The notes under the pieces: generated by a model | The model's input: the letters and a program-made list of their open reading frames with translations, nothing else | Told to the model about the DNA's origin: nothing | Database searches by the model: none | In this document: positions 8,846-18,332 of the stretch, in pieces | Layout: each line of letters starts with the position of its first letter | Numbering within the stretch: position 1 is the stretch's first letter | Translations under genes and position numbers: made by a program | Origin: Limnohabitans sp. Jir61 | GTDB taxonomy: Bacteria > Pseudomonadota > Gammaproteobacteria > Burkholderiales > Burkholderiaceae_C | NCBI RefSeq assembly: GCF_003063545.1 | Contig: NZ_NESD01000001.1 | Span: forward strand, 248,001 to 312,000 | DNA length: 64,000 bases | Direction of reading: 5' to 3'

Positions 8846-9535
8846 ATGACGCCAAAGCAGTTTGTCCATGCCGTTGAACATGCTTTGATCCCCTTGGCTG
8901 ATGAAGCCAAGGCCCAAGGCATGAAAGCCTATCTGCTCAACCAATTTGAGTTCTTAGGATTGGCCGCGCCCGTGCGCCGTGCAGCGGTCAAAGCAATTGG
9001 CAAAGTGAAGTGGCAAAGCTCAGCTGATTTGTTGGCCGCCGCCGAACTACTGTGGCAAAAGCCCGAGCGTGAATACCGCTACACCGCTGTGGATTTACTG
9101 CGCCAACAAAGCGCCCAGTTAAACGTGAAAGACCTACCCGCATTGCAGGCATTGCTGCTGCGAGACGCTTGGTGGGAAACCGTGGATGGCCTGAGTGCCG
9201 TCATTGCCGAGGTCATGCATGCAGCGGTGCAGCAAAAGCCCAATGCAGCCGTCACGATGGACGTGTGGCTCAAACACCCCAGCCATTGGGTGCGCCGCTC
9301 GGCAATGTTGCACCAGCTGGGCTGGCGCTTGGACACCGACACCACGCGCTTGTTTGGCTATGCAACACAACTGGCAGATGAGAAAGAATTTTTCATTCGT
9401 AAAGCCATCGGTTGGGCACTGCGCGACTACGCACGCTGGAACTCGCAAACCGTGACGGAATTTTTGGTGCAACACCGCGCACGCTTGTCGGGCCTGACGG
9501 TGCGCGAAGCTGCCAAACACTTGACCTTGCCGTGA
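8846..9535 (+). CDS. AlkD-like DNA alkylation repair protein
   Basis: A 229-residue all-helical HEAT-like repeat protein of the AlkD family, which removes positively charged alkylpurines such as 3-methyladenine and 7-methylguanine from DNA. The family signature WWETVD (W109, W110, D114) is present; the Asp and a nearby Trp correspond to the catalytic Asp and base-contacting Trp of Bacillus AlkD. A second block, HWVRRSAMLHQLGWR, holds the conserved Arg, and KEFFIRKAIGWALRDY is the typical C-terminal repeat. It begins 25 bases after the permease, with the hemoglobin gene following after 24 bases. Confidence 0.9.
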   Translation: MTPKQFVHAVEHALIPLADEAKAQGMKAYLLNQFEFLGLAAPVRRAAVKAIGKVKWQSSADLLAAAELLWQKPEREYRYTAVDLLRQQSAQLNVKDLPALQALLLRDAWWETVDGLSAVIAEVMHAAVQQKPNAAVTMDVWLKHPSHWVRRSAMLHQLGWRLDTDTTRLFGYATQLADEKEFFIRKAIGWALRDYARWNSQTVTEFLVQHRARLSGLTVREAAKHLTLP

Positions 9536-9559
9536 TTCATTGGCGCGACAATCAACCTT

Positions 9560-9967
9560 ATGCAAATCGAAGAAAAACCACCTTTTGATACCCCGTTTGA
9601 ATGGATAGGCGGCGAGCCGCGCGTGCAACTCTTAGTCGACCGTTTTTACGATTTGATGGATTTGGAGCCAGGCTACCTAGAGCTGCGTCAAGCCCATGGC
9701 CCAGAGCTGGCCAACGCGCGTGAACGCCTGTTCATGTTCTTGTGTGGCTGGTTGGGCGGGCCTGCCTACTACATTGAAAAACACGGCCACCCGCGTTTGC
9801 GTATGCGCCACATGCCGTTCTCCATCGGTATCAAAGAACGCGACCAGTGGGTGGCGTGCATGGACCAAGCGATGGGCGAGACGGGTGTGCCTGAAGAATT
9901 GCGTACACGTTTGAAAGCCAGTTTTTTCCAAACGGCGGATTGGATGCGCAACAAAGGCGGCGCATAA
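9560..9967 (+). CDS. Group II truncated hemoglobin
   Basis: A 135-residue 2-on-2 globin of the trHbO type, a cytoplasmic heme protein that binds O2 or NO. Visible landmarks are Tyr30 at B10, the proximal His84 at F8 (LRMRHMPF), Trp97 at G8 (RDQWVACM), and the FLCGWLGGP E-helix segment typical of group II. The trHb family is associated with oxygen chemistry and protection from NO or peroxide; the role here is inference. It is the last gene of the plus-strand run and faces smr, with an inverted repeat in the gap. Confidence 0.93.
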   Translation: MQIEEKPPFDTPFEWIGGEPRVQLLVDRFYDLMDLEPGYLELRQAHGPELANARERLFMFLCGWLGGPAYYIEKHGHPRLRMRHMPFSIGIKERDQWVACMDQAMGETGVPEELRTRLKASFFQTADWMRNKGGA

Positions 9968-9971
9968 ACCT

Positions 9972-9995
9972 CGCAGACTTCGGACACAGTCTGCG
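9972..9995. repeat. Perfect 8-bp inverted repeat between convergent genes
   Basis: CGCAGACT and AGTCTGCG flank an 8-base loop. The element lies in the 38-base gap between the hemoglobin stop and the smr stop. It can fold the same way on both strands and could act as a weak bidirectional transcription stop, but neither strand shows a T-run after the stem. Confidence 0.55.
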
Positions 9996-10005
9996 CTGTG
10001 ACCTG

Positions 10006-10647
10006 TTAGATATTGCTAGGCCCCAGCAACACCACCAACGCCCCCGCACCCCCATCCGAAGGCTTGGCCTGCACAAAAGCCAAGACTTCGTTTTTCTGCA
10101 CCAACCAGCGCTGCACTTTGCTTTTGAGCACAGGCTCTTTGCCGGGCGAGCCCAAGCCTTTGCCGTGCACCACGCGCACGCATCGCCAGCCCATGCGTTT
10201 GGCGTCGCGCACAAATTGGCCTAGCGCTTCGCGGGCTTCATCGCTGCGATAACCGTGCAGGTCGAGTTGGCCTTGCATGGCCCATTCGCCTTTGCGCAGT
10301 TTGCGTGTCACGTCGGTCCCGATGCCAGGGCGTCTGAAGCTGAGCTGATCGTCCACATCGAGCAAGGTGCTCACATCAAACTCGTCGCTCATGCTTTCGC
10401 TCAGAGCTGCTTGATCGTCTAGGTCTTGTTGCAAGGGGCGCGCCGCAGGGCGGGGTGGTGTGATGAACACGCGGTCTTTGGCGGCAATGGGTTTGACGTT
10501 GCCAATGGTGCTGGTGAATAAGTTGCGCTCTGCCTCGGCGCGGCGTGCGGCCTCTTTGCGTGCTTCTTCGGCCGCAGCAGCGGCTAGAGCCGCGTCATTC
10601 ACTTGCTTGCGAATCGCGCCCAAGTCTTGCAGTGATTTGGCTTTCAC
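10006..10647 (-). CDS. Smr-domain protein (Smr/MutS2 C-terminal family)
   Basis: A 213-residue protein with an N-terminal Ala/Arg/Glu-rich coiled-coil segment (about residues 10-50) and a C-terminal Smr domain. The hallmarks LDLHGY and RVVHGKG are clear, and the domain runs to the C-terminus. Stand-alone Smr proteins of this size in proteobacteria (SmrA/SmrB type) are nucleic-acid-binding nucleases; SmrB acts on stalled ribosomes. Which of these this one is cannot be told here. The start is a GTG that overlaps the radC stop (GTGA), so the two genes are translationally coupled. Confidence 0.9.
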   Translation of the reverse strand: MKAKSLQDLGAIRKQVNDAALAAAAAEEARKEAARRAEAERNLFTSTIGNVKPIAAKDRVFITPPRPAARPLQQDLDDQAALSESMSDEFDVSTLLDVDDQLSFRRPGIGTDVTRKLRKGEWAMQGQLDLHGYRSDEAREALGQFVRDAKRMGWRCVRVVHGKGLGSPGKEPVLKSKVQRWLVQKNEVLAFVQAKPSDGGAGALVVLLGPSNI

Positions 10648-11342
10648 AGCAGCCCCTCTTCGGCCATCGACAAATACTTGCCTTGCGCCACGATGATGTG
10701 GTCGCGCACGGTCACGTCAATGAGTGCCAAGGCTTCTTGCAGGGTGCGGGTGAGTTTCATGTCGGCTTGTGAAGGTTTGACCGTGCCGCCCGGATGGTTG
10801 TGGGCAAGTACCACGCCGTCCGCGCCCAAGGCGAGGGCGGTCTTGGCCACTTCGCGTGGGTAGACCATGGTTTGCGACAGCGAGCCGCGAAACATGGGCT
10901 GGTACGACAGCAGGCGGTTGTGGGCGTCAAGAAACAAAACTGCAAATACCTCGTGTTTGAGTTGGGCCAGTTCAAGCTGCAGGTATTGTTTCACCGCATT
11001 GGGCGAATTCATCACCGTGGTTTCAGTTAATTGTTGGGTCAGGGCGCGGCGGGCCATCTCGAGCACCGCCACCAGCTGCGAGCGTTTGGCGTCGCCGCCC
11101 ATGCCTTTGAAGGTTTTCAGCTCAGCCGCACTGGCGTGGATGAGGCCAGCAAAGCCCTTGAAGCGGTCCAGCAGCTCTTGGGCCATCACAAAGACGCTTT
11201 TGCCTTTGATGCCGGTGCGCAGGAACAAGGCCAGCAGCTCGGTGTCGGTCAGCGCCGAAGCCCCGTGTTTGAGCAGTTTTTCGCGCGGACGCATCTCGGC
11301 GGGTAGCTGGGCAATGGTCATGGGTTCGGGCATTCGGTCCAT
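10644..11342 (-). CDS. radC: RadC-family JAB-domain protein
   Basis: A 232-residue protein with an N-terminal helix-hairpin-helix-like part (GASALTDTELLALFLRTG) and a C-terminal JAB/MPN metalloprotease-like domain with the metal motif LAHNHPGGTVKPSQAD. RadC is traditionally called a DNA repair protein, but its biochemical role is unsettled. It is divergent from the slpA-like gene, with 43 bases between the two start codons, and is followed directly by smr. An alternative start at the next Met (11333) would lose three residues. Confidence 0.93.
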   Translation of the reverse strand: MDRMPEPMTIAQLPAEMRPREKLLKHGASALTDTELLALFLRTGIKGKSVFVMAQELLDRFKGFAGLIHASAAELKTFKGMGGDAKRSQLVAVLEMARRALTQQLTETTVMNSPNAVKQYLQLELAQLKHEVFAVLFLDAHNRLLSYQPMFRGSLSQTMVYPREVAKTALALGADGVVLAHNHPGGTVKPSQADMKLTRTLQEALALIDVTVRDHIIVAQGKYLSMAEEGLL

Positions 11343-11385
11343 AGCGAGAGCTTTCTACAATAGGCGGTCTAACACTGAGAGTCCT

Positions 11386-11844
11386 ATGACTGCATCCAAC
11401 GCTCACCCTACCATCGGCCCCGCTTCTTTTTTAACGCTGCACTATCGGCTTTCGGGACCGCAAGGCGACGTGATCAACACGTTCAATGACAAACCCGCAA
11501 CGCTTTCGCTGGGCTCGGGTGAGTTGTCGCCTGCTTTGGAGCAACGTTTGATGGGGCTCGAAGAAGGCGCGCACACCACGTTTGAGTTGGCTGCTGGCTT
11601 GGCCTTTGGTGAGCGCAACCCCGACATGCAGCAGTGGGTGAGCAAGAGCTTGCTCAAAGAATTTGGCGATCCTGATGAGCAATACAACGTGGGCGATGTG
11701 GTGCAGTTCCCCGCGCCCAACGGCCAAGGCTCGTTTGCCGGCGCGGTGCAACAAGTCACTGACGACCAAGTGCTGTTTGACTTCAACCACCCACTGGCCA
11801 ACCAGCCCGTGACGTTTGAAGTGCAAGTCATCGGCATTTTGTAA
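11386..11844 (+). CDS. FKBP-type peptidyl-prolyl isomerase, SlpA-like
   Basis: A 152-residue cytoplasmic FKBP with the inserted-flap chaperone domain of the SlpA/SlyD group. The FKBP half is visible as LHYRLSGPQGDVINTF...ATLSLGSGELSPALEQRLMGL with the GLEEGAHTTF block, and the C-terminal half returns as VTFEVQVIGIL. It lacks the His-rich tail of SlyD, which favours SlpA (FkpB). The frame is open far upstream, but the reading frame only becomes FKBP-like from the ATG at 11386. It lies 6 bases before ispH, an order (fkpB-ispH) that is widely conserved in proteobacteria. Confidence 0.92.
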   Translation: MTASNAHPTIGPASFLTLHYRLSGPQGDVINTFNDKPATLSLGSGELSPALEQRLMGLEEGAHTTFELAAGLAFGERNPDMQQWVSKSLLKEFGDPDEQYNVGDVVQFPAPNGQGSFAGAVQQVTDDQVLFDFNHPLANQPVTFEVQVIGIL

Positions 11845-11850
11845 ATCAGC

Positions 11851-12786
11851 ATGAGCAATAGCCTGCAAGAAATCGTCCTCGCCGAGCCCCGTGGTTTTTG
11901 TGCGGGCGTGGACCGTGCCATCGACATCGTGGACCGTGCGCTAGAAAAGTTTGGCGCGCCTGTGTATGTGCGCCACGAAATCGTGCACAACACGTTTGTG
12001 GTGGCCGACCTCAAAAACCGTGGCGCGATCTTCATCGAAGACTTGGCTGATGTCCCCCCAGGCGCCACGCTGGTGTTCAGCGCCCATGGTGTGCCTAAGG
12101 CGGTGGAAGAAGAAGCGACGCGACGCGGCTTCACCGTGTTTGATGCCACTTGTCCGCTGGTCACCAAGGTGCATGTGGAAGTGGCCAAGCTGCACAAAGA
12201 AGGCTTCGAGTTCATCATGATTGGCCACAAAGGCCACCCCGAAGTCGAAGGCACGATGGGCCAGTTGCTGGACGGCATTTACTTGGTGGAAGACGTGGCC
12301 GATGTGGCGCATGTCACGCCAAAACAAACCGAGCGCTTGGCTGTCGTCACGCAAACCACGCTCAGCGTGGACGATGCGGCGCACATCACAGAGGCTGTGG
12401 TGGCTCGTTTCCCCAATATCCGTAAACCCAAGATGCAAGACATTTGCTACGCCACCCAAAACCGCCAAGACGCGGTGAAGGTGTTGAGCAACGAGGTAGA
12501 GCTGGTCATCGTGGTGGGTAGCCCCACCAGCTCTAACAGCAACCGTTTGCGCGATGTGGCGCAACGCTCGGGCACGCAAAGCTACATGATCGACAACGCC
12601 GAAGAACTCAAAGAAGAATGGTTCGAGGGCGTGACCCGTGTGGGTCTGACCGCTGGCGCGTCAGCGCCCGACATCTTGGTGCAACAAGTCATTGCCCGCA
12701 TGCGCGCCTTAGGCGCCGTGTCTGTACGAACACTCGATGGCGTGGAAGAAACCATCAAGTTTCCCTTGCCCAAGGGACTGAAATAA
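11851..12786 (+). CDS. ispH: 4-hydroxy-3-methylbut-2-enyl diphosphate reductase
   Basis: IspH (LytB) carries out the last step of the MEP isoprenoid pathway, reducing HMBPP to IPP and DMAPP with an oxygen-sensitive iron-sulfur cluster. The three cluster cysteines are present at C17 ([12 protein letters not shown]), C101 ([11 protein letters not shown]) and C199 (ICYATQNRQ), as are the substrate-binding His residues (EIVHN, SAHGVP) and the SSNSNRL motif. The length of 311 residues is typical. It is the middle gene of slpA-ispH-serS, 15 bases ahead of serS. Confidence 0.97.
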   Translation: MSNSLQEIVLAEPRGFCAGVDRAIDIVDRALEKFGAPVYVRHEIVHNTFVVADLKNRGAIFIEDLADVPPGATLVFSAHGVPKAVEEEATRRGFTVFDATCPLVTKVHVEVAKLHKEGFEFIMIGHKGHPEVEGTMGQLLDGIYLVEDVADVAHVTPKQTERLAVVTQTTLSVDDAAHITEAVVARFPNIRKPKMQDICYATQNRQDAVKVLSNEVELVIVVGSPTSSNSNRLRDVAQRSGTQSYMIDNAEELKEEWFEGVTRVGLTAGASAPDILVQQVIARMRALGAVSVRTLDGVEETIKFPLPKGLK

Positions 12787-12801
12787 AAGGACTGAAAGTA
12801 A

Positions 12802-14124
<1,323 letters not shown>

Positions 14125-14155
14125 TACAGTTCGAAAACTTTAAGGGGTGAACGCT

Positions 14156-14635
14156 GTGAAAAAACTACTTCTCTTGTTGGCGACAGCGTTGTTGACTGCT
14201 TGCGGCACGACCACTGAATCGCAAACCAATGCAGACAATGGCCAGCGTCCGACGATGGAACAACTGGGCCGCATGCCTTTACCTGTGGGCACCAAGCTGC
14301 GCACGACGGAGTCGTTAATTTTTGGTGTGGGTGAGGGTTGGCTGGGTCGCGCTGTGTTTGAGTTGCCCAATGACGCAACCAGCAGCTATAACTTCTTTGC
14401 TGAGCAGCTGCCGCGCCAGGGATGGACCATGATTGCCTCTGTACGCGGTAAAAAGAGCTTGTTGGTTTTTACCCGTGCAGAGCGTGCTGCCACGATTGAG
14501 ATTGAAGACAGTGGTTTGTTTACGGGTTCTCTGGCATCCATGACCGTGAGTCCTGCAGGAAGTGCAGGTGGAGCGTCCGCTGGCGCAGGAGTGGTGGTAC
14601 AGCCTATTGGTGGCGCTGGCGCACGTCGCCCCTGA
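14156..14635 (+). CDS. Conserved lipoprotein of unknown function
   Basis: A lipoprotein signal is clear: KK, a Leu/Ala core and the lipobox LTAC at residues 13-16. The mature part has no motif I recognise; it is about 140 residues with a central segment that looks like a small alpha-beta domain (AVFELPNDATSSYNFFAEQLPRQGW) and a Gly/Ala-rich tail. The frame also has a GTG at 14147, but an AAGGGG at 14142-14147 sits eight bases before the second GTG at 14156, so I chose that one (159 residues). It sits between serS and tRNA-Ser. Confidence 0.8.
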   Translation: MKKLLLLLATALLTACGTTTESQTNADNGQRPTMEQLGRMPLPVGTKLRTTESLIFGVGEGWLGRAVFELPNDATSSYNFFAEQLPRQGWTMIASVRGKKSLLVFTRAERAATIEIEDSGLFTGSLASMTVSPAGSAGGASAGAGVVVQPIGGAGARRP

Positions 14636-14669
14636 TAGAATTACAGCTTCGACAAACGACACCGAATCA

Positions 14670-14759
14670 GGAGAAGTGGCAGAGTGGTCGAATGTACTTG
14701 ACTCGAAATCAAGCGTAGGGGCGACCCTACCGAGGGTTCGAATCCCTCCTTCTCCGCCA
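14670..14759 (+). tRNA. tRNA-Ser, anticodon CGA
   Basis: The acceptor stem GGAGAAG pairs with CTTCTCC, followed by discriminator G and an encoded CCA. The anticodon arm is CTTGA-CTCGAAA-TCAAG, giving anticodon CGA, which reads UCG. A long variable arm (class II tRNA, GTAGGGGCGACCCTAC) and a normal T arm (GGGTTCGAATCCC) confirm tRNA-Ser. The 90-base gene is followed by a terminator. Confidence 0.97.
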
Positions 14760-14776
14760 AGCCCAAAAAGCACCTT

Positions 14777-14807
14777 AAAAAGCCGTTCGTCATTGAATGG
14801 CTTTTTT
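14777..14807 (+). terminator. Rho-independent terminator after tRNA-Ser
   Basis: AAAAAGCCGTTC and GAATGGCTTTTT form a 12-pair stem with one G-U pair around a six-base loop, ending in a T-run. It begins 17 bases after the encoded CCA. Confidence 0.85.
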
Positions 14808-14839
14808 CATATTTGGTTGTCAGTCTCACGGGGCGACAG

Positions 14840-16075
14840 ATGCCACATCTTGAGCAATCTTCCAAACTAGACCTCCTACGCTACGTGGCGAAGTGGGTGG
14901 CTTTGGCGACGGTGGTGGCAGCTCTTGCGGGCTCAGCTTCAGCCCTGTTCCTTTTCTCACTCGACTGGGCTACCCAGACTCGCGAAGCCAACCGTTGGCT
15001 AATTTGGGGCTTGCCTGTGGCGGGCTTCTGTGTGGGATGGCTGTATCTCAAGTTTGGCCAGCACGTCGAAGCGGGTAACAACTTGCTGATTGACGAAATT
15101 CACGACCCTAAAAAAGTGGTGCCCCTGCGTATGGCCCCCTTTGTGTTGGGTGGCACAGTGATCTCTCATTTGTTTGGCGCGTCTGTGGGCCGTGAAGGCA
15201 CGGCGGTGCAAATGGGTGGGGCCTTGGCCGATCAGCTCACGCATTTTTTCAAACTTGACCACTCTGACCGTCGCATGGTGCTCATGGCGGGAATCAGTGC
15301 AGGCTTTGCTTCTGTGTTTGGTACGCCACTGGCAGGCGCTGTGTTTGCGCTGGAAGTGTTGGCCATTGGCCGCATGCGTCTAGATGCCTTGCTGCCTTGT
15401 GTGATTGCGGCAGTACTGGCCGATCAAGTGGGCTTGTTGTGGGGTGTGCAGCATACGCAGTATGAAGTGGGCTTGGTGCCACAAATCACAGCTTGGTTGT
15501 TAGCCGCCATGGTGGTGGCCGGTGCGGCGTTTGGCTTTGCGGGCAAGTTGTTTGCGACTGGCACACATGCATTGAGTGGTGTGATGAAAAAGCACATTGC
15601 TTACGCTCCGCTGCGCCCCTTGTTGGGTGGCGCGGTGATTGCTGCTGCAGTGATGTGGGGTAGCTTTGACCGTTACATCGGTCTGGGTATTCCGGTGATG
15701 GTGGAGGCATTTGCTCACCCACTTGCACCAACTGACTTTCTGGGCAAGATGATGTTCACCATTGCATCGTTGGGCTCAGGCTTCAAAGGCGGCGAGGTGA
15801 CACCTTTGTTCTATATTGGCGCGACATTGGGTAATGCAATGGCTCCAGTATTGGATGTGCCATTTACGCTCTTGGCTGCCGTTGGCTTTGTGGCGGTGTT
15901 CGCAGGGGCTGCGAACACGCCGATTGCATCAACTCTGATGGCCATGGAATTGTTCGGCACAGAGATCGGCGTGTTTGCTGCACTGGCTTGTGTGATGAGT
16001 TATGTGTGTTCGGGTCATACCGGCATCTACCGTGCACAACGTGTGACGCATCGCAAGACAAATATGCCTTCTTAA
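14840..16075 (+). CDS. ClC-family anion transporter, fluoride-type (CLC-F-like)
   Basis: A 411-residue membrane protein of the ClC family, with about ten hydrophobic helices. It has GREGT (residues 117-121, gating Glu at 119) in place of the GKEGP of chloride ClCs, lacks the GSGIP chloride-binding motif (the matching region reads EAGNNLLIDEIHDP) and has GSGFKGGEVTPLFYIGATLG near the C-terminus. The short length with no CBS domains and the GREGT/IDEIH pattern resemble the fluoride/proton antiporter branch. That subfamily call is inference. I chose the ATG at 14840 with a GGGGCG ahead of it over an upstream in-frame TTG. The protein starts right after the tRNA terminator. Confidence 0.88.
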   Translation: MPHLEQSSKLDLLRYVAKWVALATVVAALAGSASALFLFSLDWATQTREANRWLIWGLPVAGFCVGWLYLKFGQHVEAGNNLLIDEIHDPKKVVPLRMAPFVLGGTVISHLFGASVGREGTAVQMGGALADQLTHFFKLDHSDRRMVLMAGISAGFASVFGTPLAGAVFALEVLAIGRMRLDALLPCVIAAVLADQVGLLWGVQHTQYEVGLVPQITAWLLAAMVVAGAAFGFAGKLFATGTHALSGVMKKHIAYAPLRPLLGGAVIAAAVMWGSFDRYIGLGIPVMVEAFAHPLAPTDFLGKMMFTIASLGSGFKGGEVTPLFYIGATLGNAMAPVLDVPFTLLAAVGFVAVFAGAANTPIASTLMAMELFGTEIGVFAALACVMSYVCSGHTGIYRAQRVTHRKTNMPS

Positions 16076-16091
16076 AATGGGAGCTATGACC

Positions 16092-16520
16092 ATGAACCTC
16101 ACTCGTTTATTGCAAACTGCGCTGTGCGCAATGGTTTTGCTTTGTACGTCCGCATTTGCCCAAACCTTCAAAATGCCTTGCGAGGTGGAGGGTGTCATTC
16201 CTGCAATGGATGATCTCAAGATCAAGCCTCAAAAGGTGGTGATTGAAATTCAATCGATGGGCAAAAACATTTTCTTGAAAATGAATGGCCCCGAGCCTTA
16301 TGTGTTGATCGCCAACAGTTTGGCCACTGAAGAATTCACTGGTAAAAACTTAACCACCGCCAAAGAGATGGGTGCGTTCCGTAAGCACAAGGTGACGGGT
16401 GCGGAGTCAGAGATTCGCATTGAGCAAGCCACGGTGATCGTGACGGCTTTCACTGACACCACCTACATGGGCAAAAAAGTGCGTGTCAACATCACGGGGC
16501 CTTGCAGCGTGCCTCGTTAA
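16092..16520 (+). CDS. Small exported protein of unknown function
   Basis: An N-terminal signal peptide ends at about ALCAMVLLCTSAFA, leaving a mature domain of about 120 residues. It is rich in beta-type segments (KVVIEIQSMGKNIFLKM, ATVIVTAFTD, VRVNITG) and has two cysteines, one near each end (MPCEVEG and TGPCSVPR), which could form a disulfide. No family recognised. Three in-frame ATGs exist; GGGAG at 16079-16083 lies eight bases before the one at 16092, which I chose (142 residues). It begins 16 bases after the ClC gene and may be cotranscribed with it. Confidence 0.75.
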   Translation: MNLTRLLQTALCAMVLLCTSAFAQTFKMPCEVEGVIPAMDDLKIKPQKVVIEIQSMGKNIFLKMNGPEPYVLIANSLATEEFTGKNLTTAKEMGAFRKHKVTGAESEIRIEQATVIVTAFTDTTYMGKKVRVNITGPCSVPR

Positions 16521-16548
16521 GGCCTTGCAAACAACGATGGCCCAATCT

Positions 16549-16746
16549 TTAAAACCAGCACCAAAAACCGGTGCAGTTACCCGTGATTTGCTGAATCAGC
16601 AAGTCCACCAAACTGCTCACGACGATCAAGGGCAGGCCCACGTAAATAAATGCCCACAGCACCAATATGAGGGTGGGGCGGGGTTCATCCAAGCGGTAAC
16701 CCATCACGGTTTGGGCTTGTTTGCGAAGGCGAAGTTTGTTCAACAT
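16549..16746 (-). CDS. Small single-helix membrane protein
   Basis: A 65-residue product: a basic N-terminus (NKLRLRKQAQ), the segment YRLDEPRPT, then one strongly hydrophobic helix (about residues 26-50, LILVLWAFIYVGLPLIVV) and a Cys/Trp-rich tail. Real-gene support is its fit to the gap between two plus-strand genes and its clean membrane-protein composition; no ribosome site is obvious, and the second Met (MGYRLDEP) is an alternative start. It is divergent from the next gene. Family unknown. Confidence 0.55.
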   Translation of the reverse strand: MLNKLRLRKQAQTVMGYRLDEPRPTLILVLWAFIYVGLPLIVVSSLVDLLIQQITGNCTGFWCWF

Positions 16747-16766
16747 GGTGCGAGGATTTTAGGCGC

Positions 16767-17690
16767 ATGAAAGTCAACTGGGACACCCTAGTCCACACCG
16801 AATGGGATGCACACCATGCGGCCGCTGCCGCACCTTTGCAGCAAGACTGGGCTTACGGCGCTTGCATGAAGACCTTGGGCGTGGGCGTACTGCGTGCGCT
16901 GGTTGAGCAAGACGGAACACCTGTGGCTTTGGCGCAGTTCATCATTCGCCGCTTTGTGGGCGGGTTGGCACACATGGCCTTGTGTTCGCTGGGGCCTGTT
17001 TGGCTGCAGCCCATGACGGGCGCAGACAAAGCCAAGGTTTACAAAGCACTCAAGAAAACCATCCCGCTGAAAAATTTGCGTGTGGTGGCTTTCACACCGC
17101 TGGAAGCGCAAGGCCCCGAGCTGGGCCTGTCGCCTTGGCGCAAAGTGATGACGGGCCATAGCACTGTGATGCTCGATCTCACCCTGTCGATGGACGAGTT
17201 GCGTGCCCAGTTGGATAAGCGTTGGCGTCACCGCTTGGGCGGTGCTGAAAATTCAGAGCTCACCGTTCACCGCGTGGGCACCAATGCGGGCCAATACCGT
17301 TGGTTGCTCGATGCCGAAATGCAGCAGCGCGAACAGCGCGGCTTGCATGGCTTGCCGTTACATTTTTTTGATTTATATGTACCTTCGCGTCAGCAACCAT
17401 CTAAAACTATTTTGACGATGCGCGCAGACTTGGGCCGCGACCGTGTGGCAGGCATGATGTTTTTGATTCACGGACAAGCTGCCATTTACCAAGTGGGTTG
17501 GACCAGCGACGCAGGCCGCGACTTGCATGCCCACAATTTGATTTTGTGGAAAGGCATCGAAGAGTTACGCGAGCGCGGTGTGCGCAAGCTCGACCTAGGC
17601 GGCGTCAACACCACACGCAGCGCAGGCATTGCGCGTTTCAAGATGAGCACGGGTGGCCAAGTGCTGACCTGCGCAGGGACGTTCATTTAA
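16767..17690 (+). CDS. FemAB/GNAT-fold acyltransferase-like protein
   Basis: A 307-residue protein of the GNAT fold in the FemAB/BioF2-like branch, in which members transfer aminoacyl or acyl groups from tRNA or CoA. Residues about 30-160 form the first GNAT-like half and about 170-300 the second, ending in the acyl-carrier block YQVGWTSDAGRDLHAHNLILWKGIEELRERGVRKLDLGGVN. The substrate is unknown; cell-wall peptide or lipid modification is typical of the family. The ATG is 20 bases from the minus-strand small gene and its stop lies three bases before ccmA, suggesting it is part of the ccm transcript. Confidence 0.8.
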   Translation: MKVNWDTLVHTEWDAHHAAAAAPLQQDWAYGACMKTLGVGVLRALVEQDGTPVALAQFIIRRFVGGLAHMALCSLGPVWLQPMTGADKAKVYKALKKTIPLKNLRVVAFTPLEAQGPELGLSPWRKVMTGHSTVMLDLTLSMDELRAQLDKRWRHRLGGAENSELTVHRVGTNAGQYRWLLDAEMQQREQRGLHGLPLHFFDLYVPSRQQPSKTILTMRADLGRDRVAGMMFLIHGQAAIYQVGWTSDAGRDLHAHNLILWKGIEELRERGVRKLDLGGVNTTRSAGIARFKMSTGGQVLTCAGTFI

Positions 17691-17693
17691 TCC

Positions 17694-18332
17694 ATGCTGC
17701 GCGTCTCCAACCTTTCTTGCAGCCGTGGCAACAAGCCACTCTTTGCCGACGTCAGCTTCGAGCTGAAAGCGGGCCAAGCCTTGCACCTTGAGGGTGACAA
17801 CGGCGTGGGTAAAACCAGTTTGCTGCGCATCGTGTGTGGCCTGTCACCCGCCGATGCGGGCGAGGTGTGCTGGCAAGACAAAACCATTCAGCAAGACGCG
17901 ACAGCCTTTCGCTCGTCGCTTTTTTATCTGGGCCACGGCTTGTCGCTCAAAGAAGAGTTGACCGCTTTGGAAAACCTCATGTCAGACGCCGCAGTGTCTG
18001 GCCGCAACCTCAGCCAGCAGCAAGCCTTGGTGGCTTTGGCCCGTATGGGTTTGCGCGGGCGCGAGCACTTGCCGCTGCGCGTGATGTCGCAAGGCCAAAA
18101 GCGCCGCACGGCTTTGGCCCGTTTGTTGGCCAGCCAAGCGCCGTTGTGGGTTTTGGATGAGCCTTTTGTGGCTTTGGATGTGAAAGCGGTTGATGGACTG
18201 CGTGGTTTATTGGCTGAGCATGTGGCCAATGGCGGCATGGTGTTGTTCACCAGCCATCAGCCTGTGGCGCTGACCAGTGCGAGTGGCACCTCGGTGGATG
18301 TGCAAACCTACCGATTGAAAGGCGTGGCATGA
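17694..18332 (+). CDS. ccmA: Cytochrome c maturation ABC ATPase CcmA
   Basis: The ATPase of the CcmABCD complex, which releases heme-loaded CcmE after heme is attached to it by CcmC. Walker A is GDNGVGKTS, the signature region is VMSQGQKRRTALARLL and Walker B is LWVLDEPFVALD. The 212 residues match the family. It is the first gene of a tightly packed nine-gene run in the normal ccmABCDEFGHI order, with its stop overlapping ccmB by four bases. Confidence 0.95.
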   Translation: MLRVSNLSCSRGNKPLFADVSFELKAGQALHLEGDNGVGKTSLLRIVCGLSPADAGEVCWQDKTIQQDATAFRSSLFYLGHGLSLKEELTALENLMSDAAVSGRNLSQQQALVALARMGLRGREHLPLRVMSQGQKRRTALARLLASQAPLWVLDEPFVALDVKAVDGLRGLLAEHVANGGMVLFTSHQPVALTSASGTSVDVQTYRLKGVA

